Shown one piece after another: positions 35,628 through 44,419 of a DNA stretch of 50,913 bases. The translations under genes were made by a program, and so were the position numbers. The number at the start of each line of letters is the position of its first letter. Position 1 is the first letter of the stretch. The stretch covers positions 1 to 50,913 of the forward strand of contig JAFZTG010000189.1 of assembly GCA_017618935.1 (NCBI GenBank), in the 5' to 3' direction. The notes beneath the pieces were generated by a model. It was not told the DNA's origin, did not search any database, and saw only the letters and a program-made list of their open reading frames with translations. The DNA is from Bacteroidales bacterium (GTDB taxonomy: Bacteria; Bacteroidota; Bacteroidia; Bacteroidales; UBA1715).

Positions 35628-37124
35628 ATGGTAGTGAAGCGTTACGTTTTATTTTTTATAGGATTTTTCTGCTCGTTGTTCTCGTTTTCTCAAAATGTGA
35701 TTGTCAACAGAATCGAGGGGAGCGAGGATACGCTGAGTTTTTACGGCTGCATTCCGTTTGGTGAGCAAGGTATGTTGCTCAAGGCGTATTATCCCGAAAA
35801 GAATTCGAACCGAAAAATCGATGTCTTTACCTATGAAAAATTCGATACGGCTTTTCACAAAAAAAACTCGGTTGATGTTGCCATTCCTGCAAAGAAATCG
35901 GCATATTTGGATTATACTTCGTCAACACATCAATATAATCTGGCTTACCAGACATCGGGAACATATTCTGTATCAATCGTTTCGGTTGCCGATATGAAAA
36001 CATGGACGATTCATGGCAAATTTCCTAAGAATACCACCATACATTCCATGCGTGCTGCTGGCGAATACGTGTATTTACTGGGGTACACGAAAGACTTACC
36101 TATCATGGTTTGTCATAATATCACCACCAATGCCATTACTTTTGGAAAAATAATTCCTCTTACCAAGCGAAAATTCTCAATCGTCTCGTTTGAGGTGAAT
36201 GACGCTACCGAAGAATTGTATCTGTTTACGAAAGACGAGGTTAAAAACGACAAGTTGGTGAAAATGTACGTGTATAAAAATGGCGTGAAGACATTTGAAA
36301 GAATGCTCGTCTCGACAGATGCCGACAAATATATTGTCTCGGCGTTTGCTTCCCGTTTGCACGACAATTCTTTTCTGATTTCGGGAACCTATGGTACCTC
36401 GTCAAAAAATTCTGATGTTTCTGTCGGAATCTTTATTTCAAAAATGTCGCCCGAGGGGGAAACGACGTTTACTAAATTCATAAATTATCTTGATATTCAG
36501 AATTTTACATCGTACTTGTCTGCCCGTAAACAAGAAAAAATTGAGAAAAAACAAGAACGTAAGCAAAGCCAGAACAAAGAATTGGAACTGAATTACCTGA
36601 TGGTTCCTCATAATATTATTGAGCAAGACGGAAATTTTGTGCTGATAGGCGAGGCGTATTACCCCACGTATCGGCAGGAGTGTCAGTATATGTTGGGTCC
36701 GAACGGTCAGACAATGTATTGCTATCCCGTGTTTGACGGCTATCAATACACGCATTTCTTCTTGCTGGAATTCAATGAGCAGGGCGTACCGTTATGGAGC
36801 AATGCGGCTCCTATGGAGATTGAGAACAAACCGTATTACGTAAAACGATTTTTGTCAATCAACTCAAAACCCGATACGGTTATTCAACTTGGTTATTCAA
36901 CGTGGAGGGATATTTTTCTGTATAATTTCAAGGATGGTGAAAAAGTGGGGGAGGAAACGATTTCGTTTGTGAACGACGATGAGAAACTGATTCAATCCTC
37001 AACGCAAACGCGACATTGGTATGGCGATGTGTTCCTCTCGTATGGAATACAGAAAATAAAAAATAAGGAAAAAGAGAGGCGAGAAGTCTATTTTATAGAA
37101 AAATTACAAATACCTATTCAATAA
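35628..37124 (+). CDS. Secreted protein of unknown function
   Basis: A 498-residue protein with a signal peptide ending near FSFSQ. The remainder alternates short strands in a pattern reminiscent of beta-propeller blades (for example GEYVYLLGYTKDLPIMV, NSFLISGTYGTS, DGNFVLIGEAYYPTY), interrupted near residue 305 by a strongly charged helix (RKQEKIEKKQERKQSQNKE). It has no lipobox and no T9SS sorting domain, so it is probably periplasmic. Its stop shares one base with the start of the gamma-carbonic anhydrase gene (TAATG), so the two are co-translated. No family is recognised. Confidence 0.7.
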   Translation: MVVKRYVLFFIGFFCSLFSFSQNVIVNRIEGSEDTLSFYGCIPFGEQGMLLKAYYPEKNSNRKIDVFTYEKFDTAFHKKNSVDVAIPAKKSAYLDYTSSTHQYNLAYQTSGTYSVSIVSVADMKTWTIHGKFPKNTTIHSMRAAGEYVYLLGYTKDLPIMVCHNITTNAITFGKIIPLTKRKFSIVSFEVNDATEELYLFTKDEVKNDKLVKMYVYKNGVKTFERMLVSTDADKYIVSAFASRLHDNSFLISGTYGTSSKNSDVSVGIFISKMSPEGETTFTKFINYLDIQNFTSYLSARKQEKIEKKQERKQSQNKELELNYLMVPHNIIEQDGNFVLIGEAYYPTYRQECQYMLGPNGQTMYCYPVFDGYQYTHFFLLEFNEQGVPLWSNAAPMEIENKPYYVKRFLSINSKPDTVIQLGYSTWRDIFLYNFKDGEKVGEETISFVNDDEKLIQSSTQTRHWYGDVFLSYGIQKIKNKEKERREVYFIEKLQIPIQ

Positions 37125-37645
37125 TGGCACTGATAAAATCGGTACGAGGATTCACTCCTCAAATTGGCGAAAATTGTTTCTTGGCAGAAAATGCGACTAT
37201 AATCGGCGATGTGGTAATCGGCAAGGATTGTAGCATTTGGTTCAATACTGTTCTGCGTGGTGACGTGAATTCCATAAAAATCGGCAATCTTGTGAATATT
37301 CAGGATGGTTCGGTACTCCATACCTTGTACGAGAAATCGACGATAGAAATTGGTGATAATGTGTCGGTTGGGCACAATGTGACGATTCACGGGGCAAAAA
37401 TTTGCGACAACGTGTTGATAGGCATGGGGTCGGTCATTCTTGATCACGCCGTGATAGGGGAGAATTCCATAATTGCCGCAGGTGCCGTAGTTACAAGTGG
37501 AACAATTGTGGAACCGGGAAGTTTGTACGCAGGCGTTCCGGCCAAAAAAATAAAAGATGTGTCTCCCGAGCAAACCAAGGAGATGATATATAAAATTTCA
37601 CATAATTACCGAATGTACGCCGATTGGTACAAGGAAGAAGAATAG
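37124..37645 (+). CDS. Gamma-class carbonic anhydrase family protein (YrdA/PaaY-like)
   Basis: A 173-residue left-handed beta-helix protein built of hexapeptide repeats ([LIV]-G-x-x-[ACS]). The three zinc-binding histidines of gamma-carbonic anhydrases are present: His66 (VLHT), His84 (VGHN) and His89 (IHG). The C-terminal helix packs the trimer. The family interconverts CO2 and bicarbonate or acts as thioesterase/acyltransferase relatives; many members have no proven activity. It overlaps the preceding secreted-protein gene by one base. Confidence 0.9.
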   Translation: MALIKSVRGFTPQIGENCFLAENATIIGDVVIGKDCSIWFNTVLRGDVNSIKIGNLVNIQDGSVLHTLYEKSTIEIGDNVSVGHNVTIHGAKICDNVLIGMGSVILDHAVIGENSIIAAGAVVTSGTIVEPGSLYAGVPAKKIKDVSPEQTKEMIYKISHNYRMYADWYKEEE

Positions 37646-37657
37646 GTTTTATCTTGC

Positions 37658-37680
37658 CTCGCCGCTCAGTCGGATGGTCG
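37658..37680. repeat. Dispersed GC-rich motif, copy 1 (cctcgccgctcagtcgga)
   Basis: The core gctcagtcgga with ggt one base later is repeated at about 42959-42972 and 45524-45537, each time in a short spacer after a gene. Copies 1 and 3 also share cctcgc(c/g)gctcagt. It is less AT-rich than its surroundings. It may be a dispersed intergenic repeat; likeness to a tRNA D-arm is probably chance. Confidence 0.5.
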
Positions 37681-37724
37681 TGCTCTGAAAACATATTCCA
37701 ATTTGCTTTTGATGTCAAGGGCAG

Positions 37725-37937
37725 GAAAAAAATAATTGTTGATTTTTACGTTTCACGGAAAATGTATCGGTACTATGAGGAGGCACTTATGGACAGAAAA
37801 AAAATTTTATAGGCAGGAAAAATTTCTAAAATCGGGAGGAAAAAATTTTTCTCTCGCGAGAGAAAAAAAATCTTGTCCAAATGTGTTCCGTGAAGAGAAA
37901 TTTTTTCCCTGATGAAAAAAATAATTGTTGATTTTTA
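37725..37937. repeat. 24-bp direct repeats flanking a perfect palindrome
   Basis: In the 494-base gene-free spacer 37646-38139, the word gaaaaaaataattgttgatt (and four further bases) occurs identically at 37725-37748 and 37914-37937. Between them lies a perfect palindrome, tttttctctcgcgagagaaaaa (37846-37867 with its A/T arms), able to form a hairpin on either strand. I see no coding capacity here. The rest of the spacer is promoter sequence for the next gene. Confidence 0.7.
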
Positions 37938-38019
37938 TGCTGTTTATAAAAAATACCGATACAAATTGTAGAGAAAGTATAGTTGTTGCAAGAGAAATTG
38001 GCTTAAAAAGCGCATGAAA

Positions 38020-38051
38020 TTGAAAAGAGTGTGCTTTTGTCGCTATCTTTG
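38020..38051 (+). promoter_or_regulatory. Promoter candidates of the 1088-residue surface protein
   Basis: TTG (38020-38022), a 21-base spacer and TATCTTTG (38044-38051) make a good pair, giving a leader of about 80 bases. A second -7 box, TATATTTG (38116-38123), lies 16 bases before the ATG but lacks a -33 box. Confidence 0.5.
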
Positions 38052-38139
38052 AATTATCAATGACCGATAATTAACAATAGTATTTCATAAAAAATGAACA
38101 AATGAAATTATGTTATATATTTGTATCACGTAAAAGAAT

Positions 38140-41100
38140 ATGTTACAAGGAGTAAAACAACAACTATCAGTGATACTGAAATATATGCTATGCCTACATT
38201 GTTGTGTAGCGTTCACGTGCGTTGCATATTCCCAAATCACTAATCCTACCGAAATAGAAGGCCTTTCCGCCTGGTGGTGTGCCGATTCCGTTAAGCAGGA
38301 TGACGGTTCCGCCGTGTCCTTTTGGAACAATATGGCAAATTCCACCGAATCCGTTACGCAACCTGTGCCAGACTATAGTCCTACCTTGGTGAAAAATGTT
38401 ACGGAACTGAATAATCATGCTGTATTACACTTTGACGGAAATGATTATTTGGATGGGGGGGATATTTTGAATATAGGAAAAGTTGGACAGACAGTGCTTT
38501 TGGTTGCTATGTCCGTCAAAACAAGTGGTACTTTTTATGCAAAGTCCATATATAATCTTGCAAAATATAGAAACGCTTTTAATTATGGTGAATCTTCAAA
38601 AACGCCTAGAATAGTTATTTCTTATGGTACAACTACTATATATGCATTAGATGGGAAACCACGTATAAATCAATATGAAATATATACAAATCAAATAGAT
38701 ATATTAAGTTCCACATTTTCTTTCTTTCAAGAAAATAATGGGTTATTGTTCAAGGAAGGCGCAATTACTACAAATTTTTATTCTTCGTATGATTTACTGA
38801 TTGGCGCATATAATAATAATCAAGGTACAATTCCTCCACAAACTGGTTTTTATCTCAACGGCGACATCGCCGAAATGATTTTTTATAACCGTCCCCTTTC
38901 AAATATTGAACGTCAGTCTGTTGAGAATTATCTTCGTTCAAAGTATTTCCCTGGATCAGAACGAGAACAGTTTTCGTTAGGAGGTACTATCAAGCAGGAA
39001 TATAGTTTAAAACCCGTTACGCTTACAGTGCCTGACAGGGCGTATTTTAAGACAATAACATGGAATACGGGTGAGACGACGCAATCTGTTAGTGTCGGCA
39101 AGTCGGGATTGTATGCGGTACACGTTACCGATGATTGGGGCTATGATTATATTGATACGGTGAATGTGGTGTTTCCATCATTCTCGTACATACCAAACCA
39201 GACAATCTGCGACGGGCAGTCGGTGGTGTGGGATTGTGGCTTGAGTGGTGATTACACCTATTTATGGAGCACGGGCGAAACTACACAAGCAATTACTATT
39301 GACAAAGCTGGAAAATATGCTGTGAAAGTGACTGACAATCAGGGATACTCAATTGTTTCGGACACGGTGACGATTGAAGTGGATGATTTTTCTACAATGG
39401 CTAAGTTGGGTGCAGACACCACTTTGTGTAAGGGAAATAGGATAGGGTTGGTCTCGCGTGCGTCGGATGCTACGGAATATCTGTGGAATACGGGAGCTAC
39501 AACCTCTGTTATTACGATAGAAAATGCCGGTACGTATTCGGTTATTGCAAAAAATGAACGCGGCTGTACGGCCTCCGATGAGGTCGTTGTTACTATAAAA
39601 GGTACGGCTCCTATTGCGGCGTATGTGACGCAATATGTGTGCGAAGGCGATGGTACGGAATTGCTTTCAAATTCTACAACGTCGAACAATACCGCCATAA
39701 CCAACACGCAGTGGATTGTGGAACAAGACACCTTGGATGGCGTTGCTCAAACGCATAGGTTCAGTTCCTACGGAGATTTTCCCGTGAAACTTTTGGTAAC
39801 AAACGAAGAATCTTGTGTGCAGGTTTTGGAGGATACCATTACTATTCATCCGTTACCAGTGGCTCGGTTTGCTCCCAAAATTTCGTGTCAATATACGGCA
39901 AATGAAATAGCTTCAATGTCAACAATTCCGTCGGGAAAAATTGCAAGTTACGAATGGTCGGGATTGCCACAGGTGTGTACGGATTCCGTGGCGTGGTTCG
40001 GGAAGGACGAGGTAGGCTCGTACCCCTTGTCGTTGAAGGTGGTCTCGGATTTTGGTTGTACTGCCGTCGTTCAAGATGTAGTTGAGGTTCGTCCTTCGCA
40101 AAAGATACAATTTAATCATAGTCGTACCTGTCTGAACGATACGGTGATGTTCTTCGATATAACAGAATATGTTTCGTATAACCCGATTGTTGACGCTTAT
40201 TGGATGTACGACGGGACAAAATATTCATACCGGAATATGATATTCCAGCGTTTGAAAGATACTTTGCCACATGCCGTCAGCCTGCATGTCAAGACGTTCA
40301 ATGGCTGTATGAACATTGCATACGATACTGTCAAGGCACACGATTTGCCTTATCCGCACGTAGAAGAACGGTTGTATGCCTGCAAGCAGGAAGAGGTACC
40401 GTTTGTTGACAAAGGTAGTTCTCGTGACAGTGTGGAAAAATACCTTTGGACCATAGATGGAAAAACGTACGAGGAACAATCCCCGTTTATTGAATTTAAG
40501 ACAACGGGCGAATATGTGTTCTCGTTGGAACAAACAACGGAATTTGGTTGTAAAAATAGCACGCAAGGCGTGGTTGTTATTGAAGAAGCTCCTTTTGTTG
40601 ATTTTAGTTATTATCCCGAATATGGTGCAGTGCCTTTGGATGTTCAGTTTACCAATCGTTCGGAAGGGGCGTTGAATTACCAATGGACATTTGAGCAGTC
40701 GTTTGTAACCGACGAGGAGAATCCGTCATATACCTTCGAGGACAAGAATAATTCCTATGCAAAATTGCGTGCTTCTTCGGAACATGGTTGTGCGGATTCT
40801 GTCATAAAAATGATATCTGCACAATTGTCGGATATGCAGTTGCGGGTGACCGACGTAGTGGCAACCTTGCAACAAGGTATGATACAATATGTTATTCAGA
40901 TTTTGAATACGGGAAATGATGTGATTCCCGAGATAGAAATAGCTTTGTCAAGTTCGGATTTTGCCACTATGAGTGAAACGTGGTATGGAAAATTGAGGCC
41001 AAATGAGGTGCTTACATACGTATTTTCAACAAGGACAGTGGCTCGAAATAATGAATTGCCGACGTTTGTGTGCGCCACAGCGACGATTTCTTCTTCAAGT

Positions 41101-41406
41101 CAGCTGGCAAGTTATTATAGCAATCGATATTGCAAAGACAACACGAATGATTTTTCCGTTTATTACATTGCCCCGAATCCAGTCAGGAAAAATGCGACCA
41201 TACTATTTACGACAAAACAACAGGGTGATGTGTCCATATCGTGTATTGACAATGCTGGCAAGGTCCGTATGAGTCAGGAACTGAAAGATTTGTCAGCAGG
41301 CGTTCATTCGGCTTTGTTGGATTGTACGCAAATTCCCAAGGGGAGATACGTGGTGCAATTGGAACAGGGGAACAGAAAAATTACCACACAATTTGTTAAA
41401 GAATAA
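38140..41406 (+). CDS. Large T9SS surface protein with LamG-like and PKD-type domains
   Basis: A 1088-residue exported protein. The signal peptide ends near VAYSQ; an in-frame ATG at codon 16 is an alternative start. Residues about 40-280 look like a concanavalin/LamG-type module (GLSAWWCADS, HFDGNDYL, GDIAEMIFYNRPLSNIERQ). Repeated Ig/PKD-like modules follow, with recurring YLWSTGETTQAITI / YLWNTGATTSVITI units and a clear PKD segment (VPLDVQFTNRSEG..YQWTF). The last 75 residues (YIAPNPVRKNATI to TTQFVKE) are a type A sorting domain. It is probably a surface adhesin or glycan-binding protein; no catalytic site is evident. Confidence 0.82.
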   Translation: MLQGVKQQLSVILKYMLCLHCCVAFTCVAYSQITNPTEIEGLSAWWCADSVKQDDGSAVSFWNNMANSTESVTQPVPDYSPTLVKNVTELNNHAVLHFDGNDYLDGGDILNIGKVGQTVLLVAMSVKTSGTFYAKSIYNLAKYRNAFNYGESSKTPRIVISYGTTTIYALDGKPRINQYEIYTNQIDILSSTFSFFQENNGLLFKEGAITTNFYSSYDLLIGAYNNNQGTIPPQTGFYLNGDIAEMIFYNRPLSNIERQSVENYLRSKYFPGSEREQFSLGGTIKQEYSLKPVTLTVPDRAYFKTITWNTGETTQSVSVGKSGLYAVHVTDDWGYDYIDTVNVVFPSFSYIPNQTICDGQSVVWDCGLSGDYTYLWSTGETTQAITIDKAGKYAVKVTDNQGYSIVSDTVTIEVDDFSTMAKLGADTTLCKGNRIGLVSRASDATEYLWNTGATTSVITIENAGTYSVIAKNERGCTASDEVVVTIKGTAPIAAYVTQYVCEGDGTELLSNSTTSNNTAITNTQWIVEQDTLDGVAQTHRFSSYGDFPVKLLVTNEESCVQVLEDTITIHPLPVARFAPKISCQYTANEIASMSTIPSGKIASYEWSGLPQVCTDSVAWFGKDEVGSYPLSLKVVSDFGCTAVVQDVVEVRPSQKIQFNHSRTCLNDTVMFFDITEYVSYNPIVDAYWMYDGTKYSYRNMIFQRLKDTLPHAVSLHVKTFNGCMNIAYDTVKAHDLPYPHVEERLYACKQEEVPFVDKGSSRDSVEKYLWTIDGKTYEEQSPFIEFKTTGEYVFSLEQTTEFGCKNSTQGVVVIEEAPFVDFSYYPEYGAVPLDVQFTNRSEGALNYQWTFEQSFVTDEENPSYTFEDKNNSYAKLRASSEHGCADSVIKMISAQLSDMQLRVTDVVATLQQGMIQYVIQILNTGNDVIPEIEIALSSSDFATMSETWYGKLRPNEVLTYVFSTRTVARNNELPTFVCATATISSSSQLASYYSNRYCKDNTNDFSVYYIAPNPVRKNATILFTTKQQGDVSISCIDNAGKVRMSQELKDLSAGVHSALLDCTQIPKGRYVVQLEQGNRKITTQFVKE

Positions 41407-41511
41407 TTTTTATTAAAAGGCACTCGTAAACCTCGTCCTACTCAAAAAGAAAAAATCATTTCCGGAATACATAAAATCGGTGAAGAATGTCTTGCCGTAG
41501 GGAGTAATTAA
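41407..41511 (+). pseudogene. Possible gene remnant (34 codons)
   Basis: Directly after the surface-protein stop, an open stretch without start codon reads LLKGTRKPRPTQKEK and on to IHKIGEECLAVGSN, then TAA. The composition looks coding, with cgt and ggt codons like the neighbours, and it ends at a palindromic repeat. I do not recognise the family. It may be the 3' scrap of a gene lost when repeats recombined. Confidence 0.35.
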
Positions 41512-41514
41512 TCA

Positions 41515-41561
41515 TAGAGACGCCATATTATGACGTCTCTACAGAATATAGAAGATGTCAG
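41515..41561. repeat. Palindromic repeat, copy 1 (tagagacg...cgtctcta)
   Basis: Eight-base arms with an 11-base centre, continuing into cagaatatagaagatgtcag. The 28 bases 41534-41561 match 43109-43136 at 25 positions. This is a dispersed palindrome of REP/MITE character. Confidence 0.75.
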
Positions 41562-41639
41562 CAGTTGATTCCAATAACCAAAAGTTTGGAGGAAAATAGT
41601 CAAACATCAAACCATTATAGAATAGCAGTTTTTTTAGTC

Positions 41640-41730
41640 AAAAATTGCAAAATAAGAAAGTTTGATGGTTAAAAAATTGCGAAATAAGAAAGTTTGAACG
41701 TTGAGAAATTGCAAAATAAGAAAGTTTACT
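41640..41730. repeat. Three 32-bp tandem repeats
   Basis: Three near-identical units share aattgcaaaataagaaagtt (one g variant in unit 2) with a period of 32 bases; the shared ttgc falls at about 41645, 41677 and 41709. The third unit runs into the truncated ATPase frame. The period is not a multiple of three, so the units are not a protein repeat. Confidence 0.8.
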
Positions 41731-42749
41731 TGCGTATATATGGCGACTTTTCTCATCTTTTTATTGATGAAGTACAAAATATTCCCCGATGGCAATTGTT
41801 TGTGAATAGGTTGCTTCGTCAAGGTTTGCATATACTTTTGACAGGAAGTAACGCTAATTTGTTGAGTGAGGAATTGGCAACACATCTTACTGGTAGGTAT
41901 AACGAGATAAGATTATTCCCGTTTTCATTCTTGGAATATTGTATTGTGAAAAAGGTGAATATAGAAAATAGATATACGAAAGCAATTGGTTTGAGAGAGC
42001 ATGCATTGGATGAATATTTGTTAAACGGAGGATTCCCCGAAACTTTGCACGAAGAATGGAAATCATCAGATAGTGCAATTTATACGAGATCGTTATTAAA
42101 TACTATCATTAATAAAGATATACGAAAACGATATAAGATTCGTTATCAAACTACGTTGAATACCATTGCTAATACCATTTTGGACACGTTTTGCCAAGAA
42201 TTAAATTTTGAAACAATTCGTTCTCAATATCAAGTAAAATCGGTGCAAACAGTTAAAAATTATGTATCATTTCTTGAGCAGGCTTTTCTTGTCCGCATAT
42301 TGCATAAATATTCCTATAAAAGTGTGGAAAGGCAGACAGGGCAGAAATCCTATGTTGTGGATAATTCTTTTATCAGCAATCGGGAAAATGCATTGCAGCC
42401 ACAGAACTTAGGTTGGCGATTGGAAAATGCCATAGCCATAGAACTTCTTCGTCGTCAGAAATATGCTGATGAGCAATTGTATTATTTGAAAGATAACAAC
42501 CGTTTCGAGGTTGATTTTGTGTTGACTGAACGAAATCTGGTTACGGAACTTATACAAGTCACGTATGATTTTTCTAATCCTACGACGAAACAATACAATC
42601 GTGAAATTGGCGGATTGATAAAAGCATCGGCACAGACTCACTGCGACAATCTAACCCTTATTATGATGTATGGAGAAGCGGGAGAAAGGATAATAGATGG
42701 TAAAATAATACATTGTAAATTGGCAATGGACTGGTTGTTAAGACAATGA
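41694..42749 (+). pseudogene. 5'-truncated AAA/DUF4143 ATPase
   Basis: The 351-codon frame starts only at a TTG within the tandem repeats, and an in-frame stop lies just upstream. It begins at the Walker B strand (HLFIDEVQNIPRW, Asp25 and Glu26). The sensor TGSNANLLSEE, the family's GRYNEI, FPFSFLEY and DEYLLNGGFPE, and a C-terminal DUF4143 region with RLENAIAIELLRR and FEVDFVLTERN all follow. The Walker A P-loop and about 50-80 N-terminal residues usual in this ATPase family are missing, so it cannot bind ATP normally. A decayed gene is the simplest reading; expression of the DUF4143 part alone is possible. Confidence 0.85.
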
Positions 42750-42769
42750 TTCATAATCCTTCACTGCTC

Positions 42770-43064
42770 AATATCCTTTCGACTTCGCAGATGAGCGCTG
42801 CCCCGTTAGGGGCAATTGGTTGGTAGAAAAAAGATATGTAATTTTGGCGTGCCGTTAGGTACAACTACAACTAACTCCAAAAGTTCGGAATAAAATGGTC
42901 AAAAAATTCGGAGTGCTTGTTGTAAATTAAAAATAATCAGTGCTTTTCTCTACTCACAGCTCAGTCGGAAGGTGGTGCAGTCACAATTCTTTGTAAAAAA
43001 ATCAATCATTTTCTGAAATGATTAAAAAATAAGAAAAAAATACCTGTTGTTTGGTACGAAACCG
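42770..43064. repeat. Repeat-bearing spacer before the polysaccharide genes
   Basis: The 380-base gap 42750-43129 has no gene. It holds ctgccccgttaggggcaa (42798-42815) and cgtgccgttaggtac (42848-42862), two related cgttagg units joined by ttggtagaaaaaagatatg. This type of GC-richer intergenic repeat recalls ones scattered in other Bacteroidales genomes. It also holds copy 2 of the gctcagtcgga motif (about 42959-42972) and an imperfect hairpin (aatcatttt / aaatgatt, 43002-43026). Confidence 0.55.
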
Positions 43065-43072
43065 TATATTTG
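43065..43072 (+). promoter_or_regulatory. -7 box before the Wzt-like gene
   Basis: TATATTTG, an exact TAnnTTTG match, lies 57 bases before the ATG, with a TTG at 43047-43049 rather closer than usual. A transcript from here would carry the palindrome of 43089-43118 in its leader. Confidence 0.5.
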
Positions 43073-43088
43073 TAGAAATGTTGTGTAT

Positions 43089-43136
43089 TGTAGAGACGTG
43101 CCATGGCGCGTCTCTACAGAAAATAAAATATGTCAG
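43089..43136. repeat. Palindromic repeat, copy 2, running into a start codon
   Basis: Arms tgtagagacg (43089-43098) and cgtctctaca (43109-43118) are perfect complements around tgccatggcg. The shared flank cagaaaataaaatatgtcag includes the ATG (43130) of the ABC ATPase gene. As RNA the hairpin would sit 11 bases before the start codon. Confidence 0.8.
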
Positions 43137-44419
43137 ACGTAGCAATTAAAATAGAAAACGTTTCCAAACAATACCGCCTGGGTCTTGTCTCCACTGGTAC
43201 GCTTTCCCACGATTTGAATCGTTGGTGGGCTACGAAGGTTATGCACAAGGAAGACCCCTATCTTAAGGTGGGCGAGGTGAACGACCGCACCACGAAAGGC
43301 TCTTCTGACTACGTGTGGGCGTTGAAGGACATAAATATGGAGATACGGCAAGGCGATGTGGTTGGCATTATCGGTAAGAATGGCGCCGGAAAATCTACCT
43401 TGCTGAAACTGCTCTCACGTGTGACAGCTCCCACAACAGGCACTATTTCGTACAAAGGCCGTATTGCCTCGTTGCTCGAAGTTGGCACGGGTTTTCATCC
43501 CGAACTTACCGGGCGTGAGAACATTTATATGAACGGAGCCATAATGGGTATGAATAAGGCGGAGATAACCCGTAAACTTGATGAGATTGTAGATTTTTCT
43601 GGTTGCGAGCGTTATCTTGATACGCCTGTGAAACGCTATTCCAGCGGTATGACCGTGCGTTTGGGCTTTGCCATTGCCGCCCACATAGAACCCGATATTC
43701 TTGTTGTTGACGAAGTCCTTGCCGTAGGCGATGCCGAATTCCAGAAAAAAGCCATAGGCAAAATGCAGGACGTGAGTAGAGGAGAGGGAAGGACAGTGCT
43801 GTTTGTGAGTCATAATATGGCAGCGGTGAAAAGTCTGTGTAAGCGAGGCGTCATTTTGCAAAATGGCTTGCTTGTAGATTCTGGTGATGTGGATACAATA
43901 GTAAGTCACTACTTAAAGGGTGATGGAAATATTGCCAATCATCAAATTTGGAATTCTCCGACAATTAGAAAAGAAGGATTTGAATTGTTGGAAATTGGAG
44001 TAAGGAAAGTCGGCGGTGATTATGGCGATGTGATGAGGGTTGATCAAGATATTGAAATCTGTATTAGATATAGATTGAACGTACCATACAAACAGTTTCA
44101 TTTGACATTTCATTTTAAGAATGAACAAGGTTATAGAATATTTTCGTCTTCGGGTGGAAATCGTTGTATTCCTTTAGAACACAACGAAGGTGAATATATT
44201 CAGAAATGTGTGATTCCAGCAGATTTCTTGAATTGGGGCAACTATATGATTGATTTGTATGTTGTGAAAGACAAAAGTCAAGTATTTCTTTTTGAAAGTG
44301 ACGTGGTTTCGTTTACATTGGGAAACAGACAAGCCGATTTAGGTTCGTGGATGGGAAAAGAGCCTGGCGATGTAACCCCAAAATTTGAATATACGGAGGA
44401 ACAAGTATATGAGCAATAA
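43130..44419 (+). CDS. Wzt-like polysaccharide ABC transporter ATPase
   Basis: A 429-residue ATPase of the TagH/KpsT/Wzt group that powers export of completed O-antigen or teichoic-acid-type polymers. Walker A GKNGAGKS(T) is at residues 82-90, the family feature SLLEVGTGFHPELTGREN at 114-131, signature YSSGM at 170-174, Walker B LVVDE at 191-195 and the H-loop His at 228. Residues about 255-429 form a C-terminal beta-sandwich as in Wzt proteins, which bind the modified end of the glycan and set export specificity. The matching Wzm permease, usually immediately upstream, is absent here, and a truncated ATPase and repeats occupy that place. It overlaps the aminotransferase by 11 bases. Confidence 0.9.
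   Translation: MSDVAIKIENVSKQYRLGLVSTGTLSHDLNRWWATKVMHKEDPYLKVGEVNDRTTKGSSDYVWALKDINMEIRQGDVVGIIGKNGAGKSTLLKLLSRVTAPTTGTISYKGRIASLLEVGTGFHPELTGRENIYMNGAIMGMNKAEITRKLDEIVDFSGCERYLDTPVKRYSSGMTVRLGFAIAAHIEPDILVVDEVLAVGDAEFQKKAIGKMQDVSRGEGRTVLFVSHNMAAVKSLCKRGVILQNGLLVDSGDVDTIVSHYLKGDGNIANHQIWNSPTIRKEGFELLEIGVRKVGGDYGDVMRVDQDIEICIRYRLNVPYKQFHLTFHFKNEQGYRIFSSSGGNRCIPLEHNEGEYIQKCVIPADFLNWGNYMIDLYVVKDKSQVFLFESDVVSFTLGNRQADLGSWMGKEPGDVTPKFEYTEEQVYEQ

Noticed and set aside
37658..37690. tRNA fragment suggested by gctcagtcgg
   Set aside because: The motif resembles a D-arm, but no acceptor, anticodon or T arm can be folded around any of the three copies.
41640..41730. 32-bp repeats as a CRISPR array
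   Set aside because: The units abut with no unique spacers between them, and no cas genes are near; Cas2-like folding of the 48.6-kb protein does not make it a Cas2.
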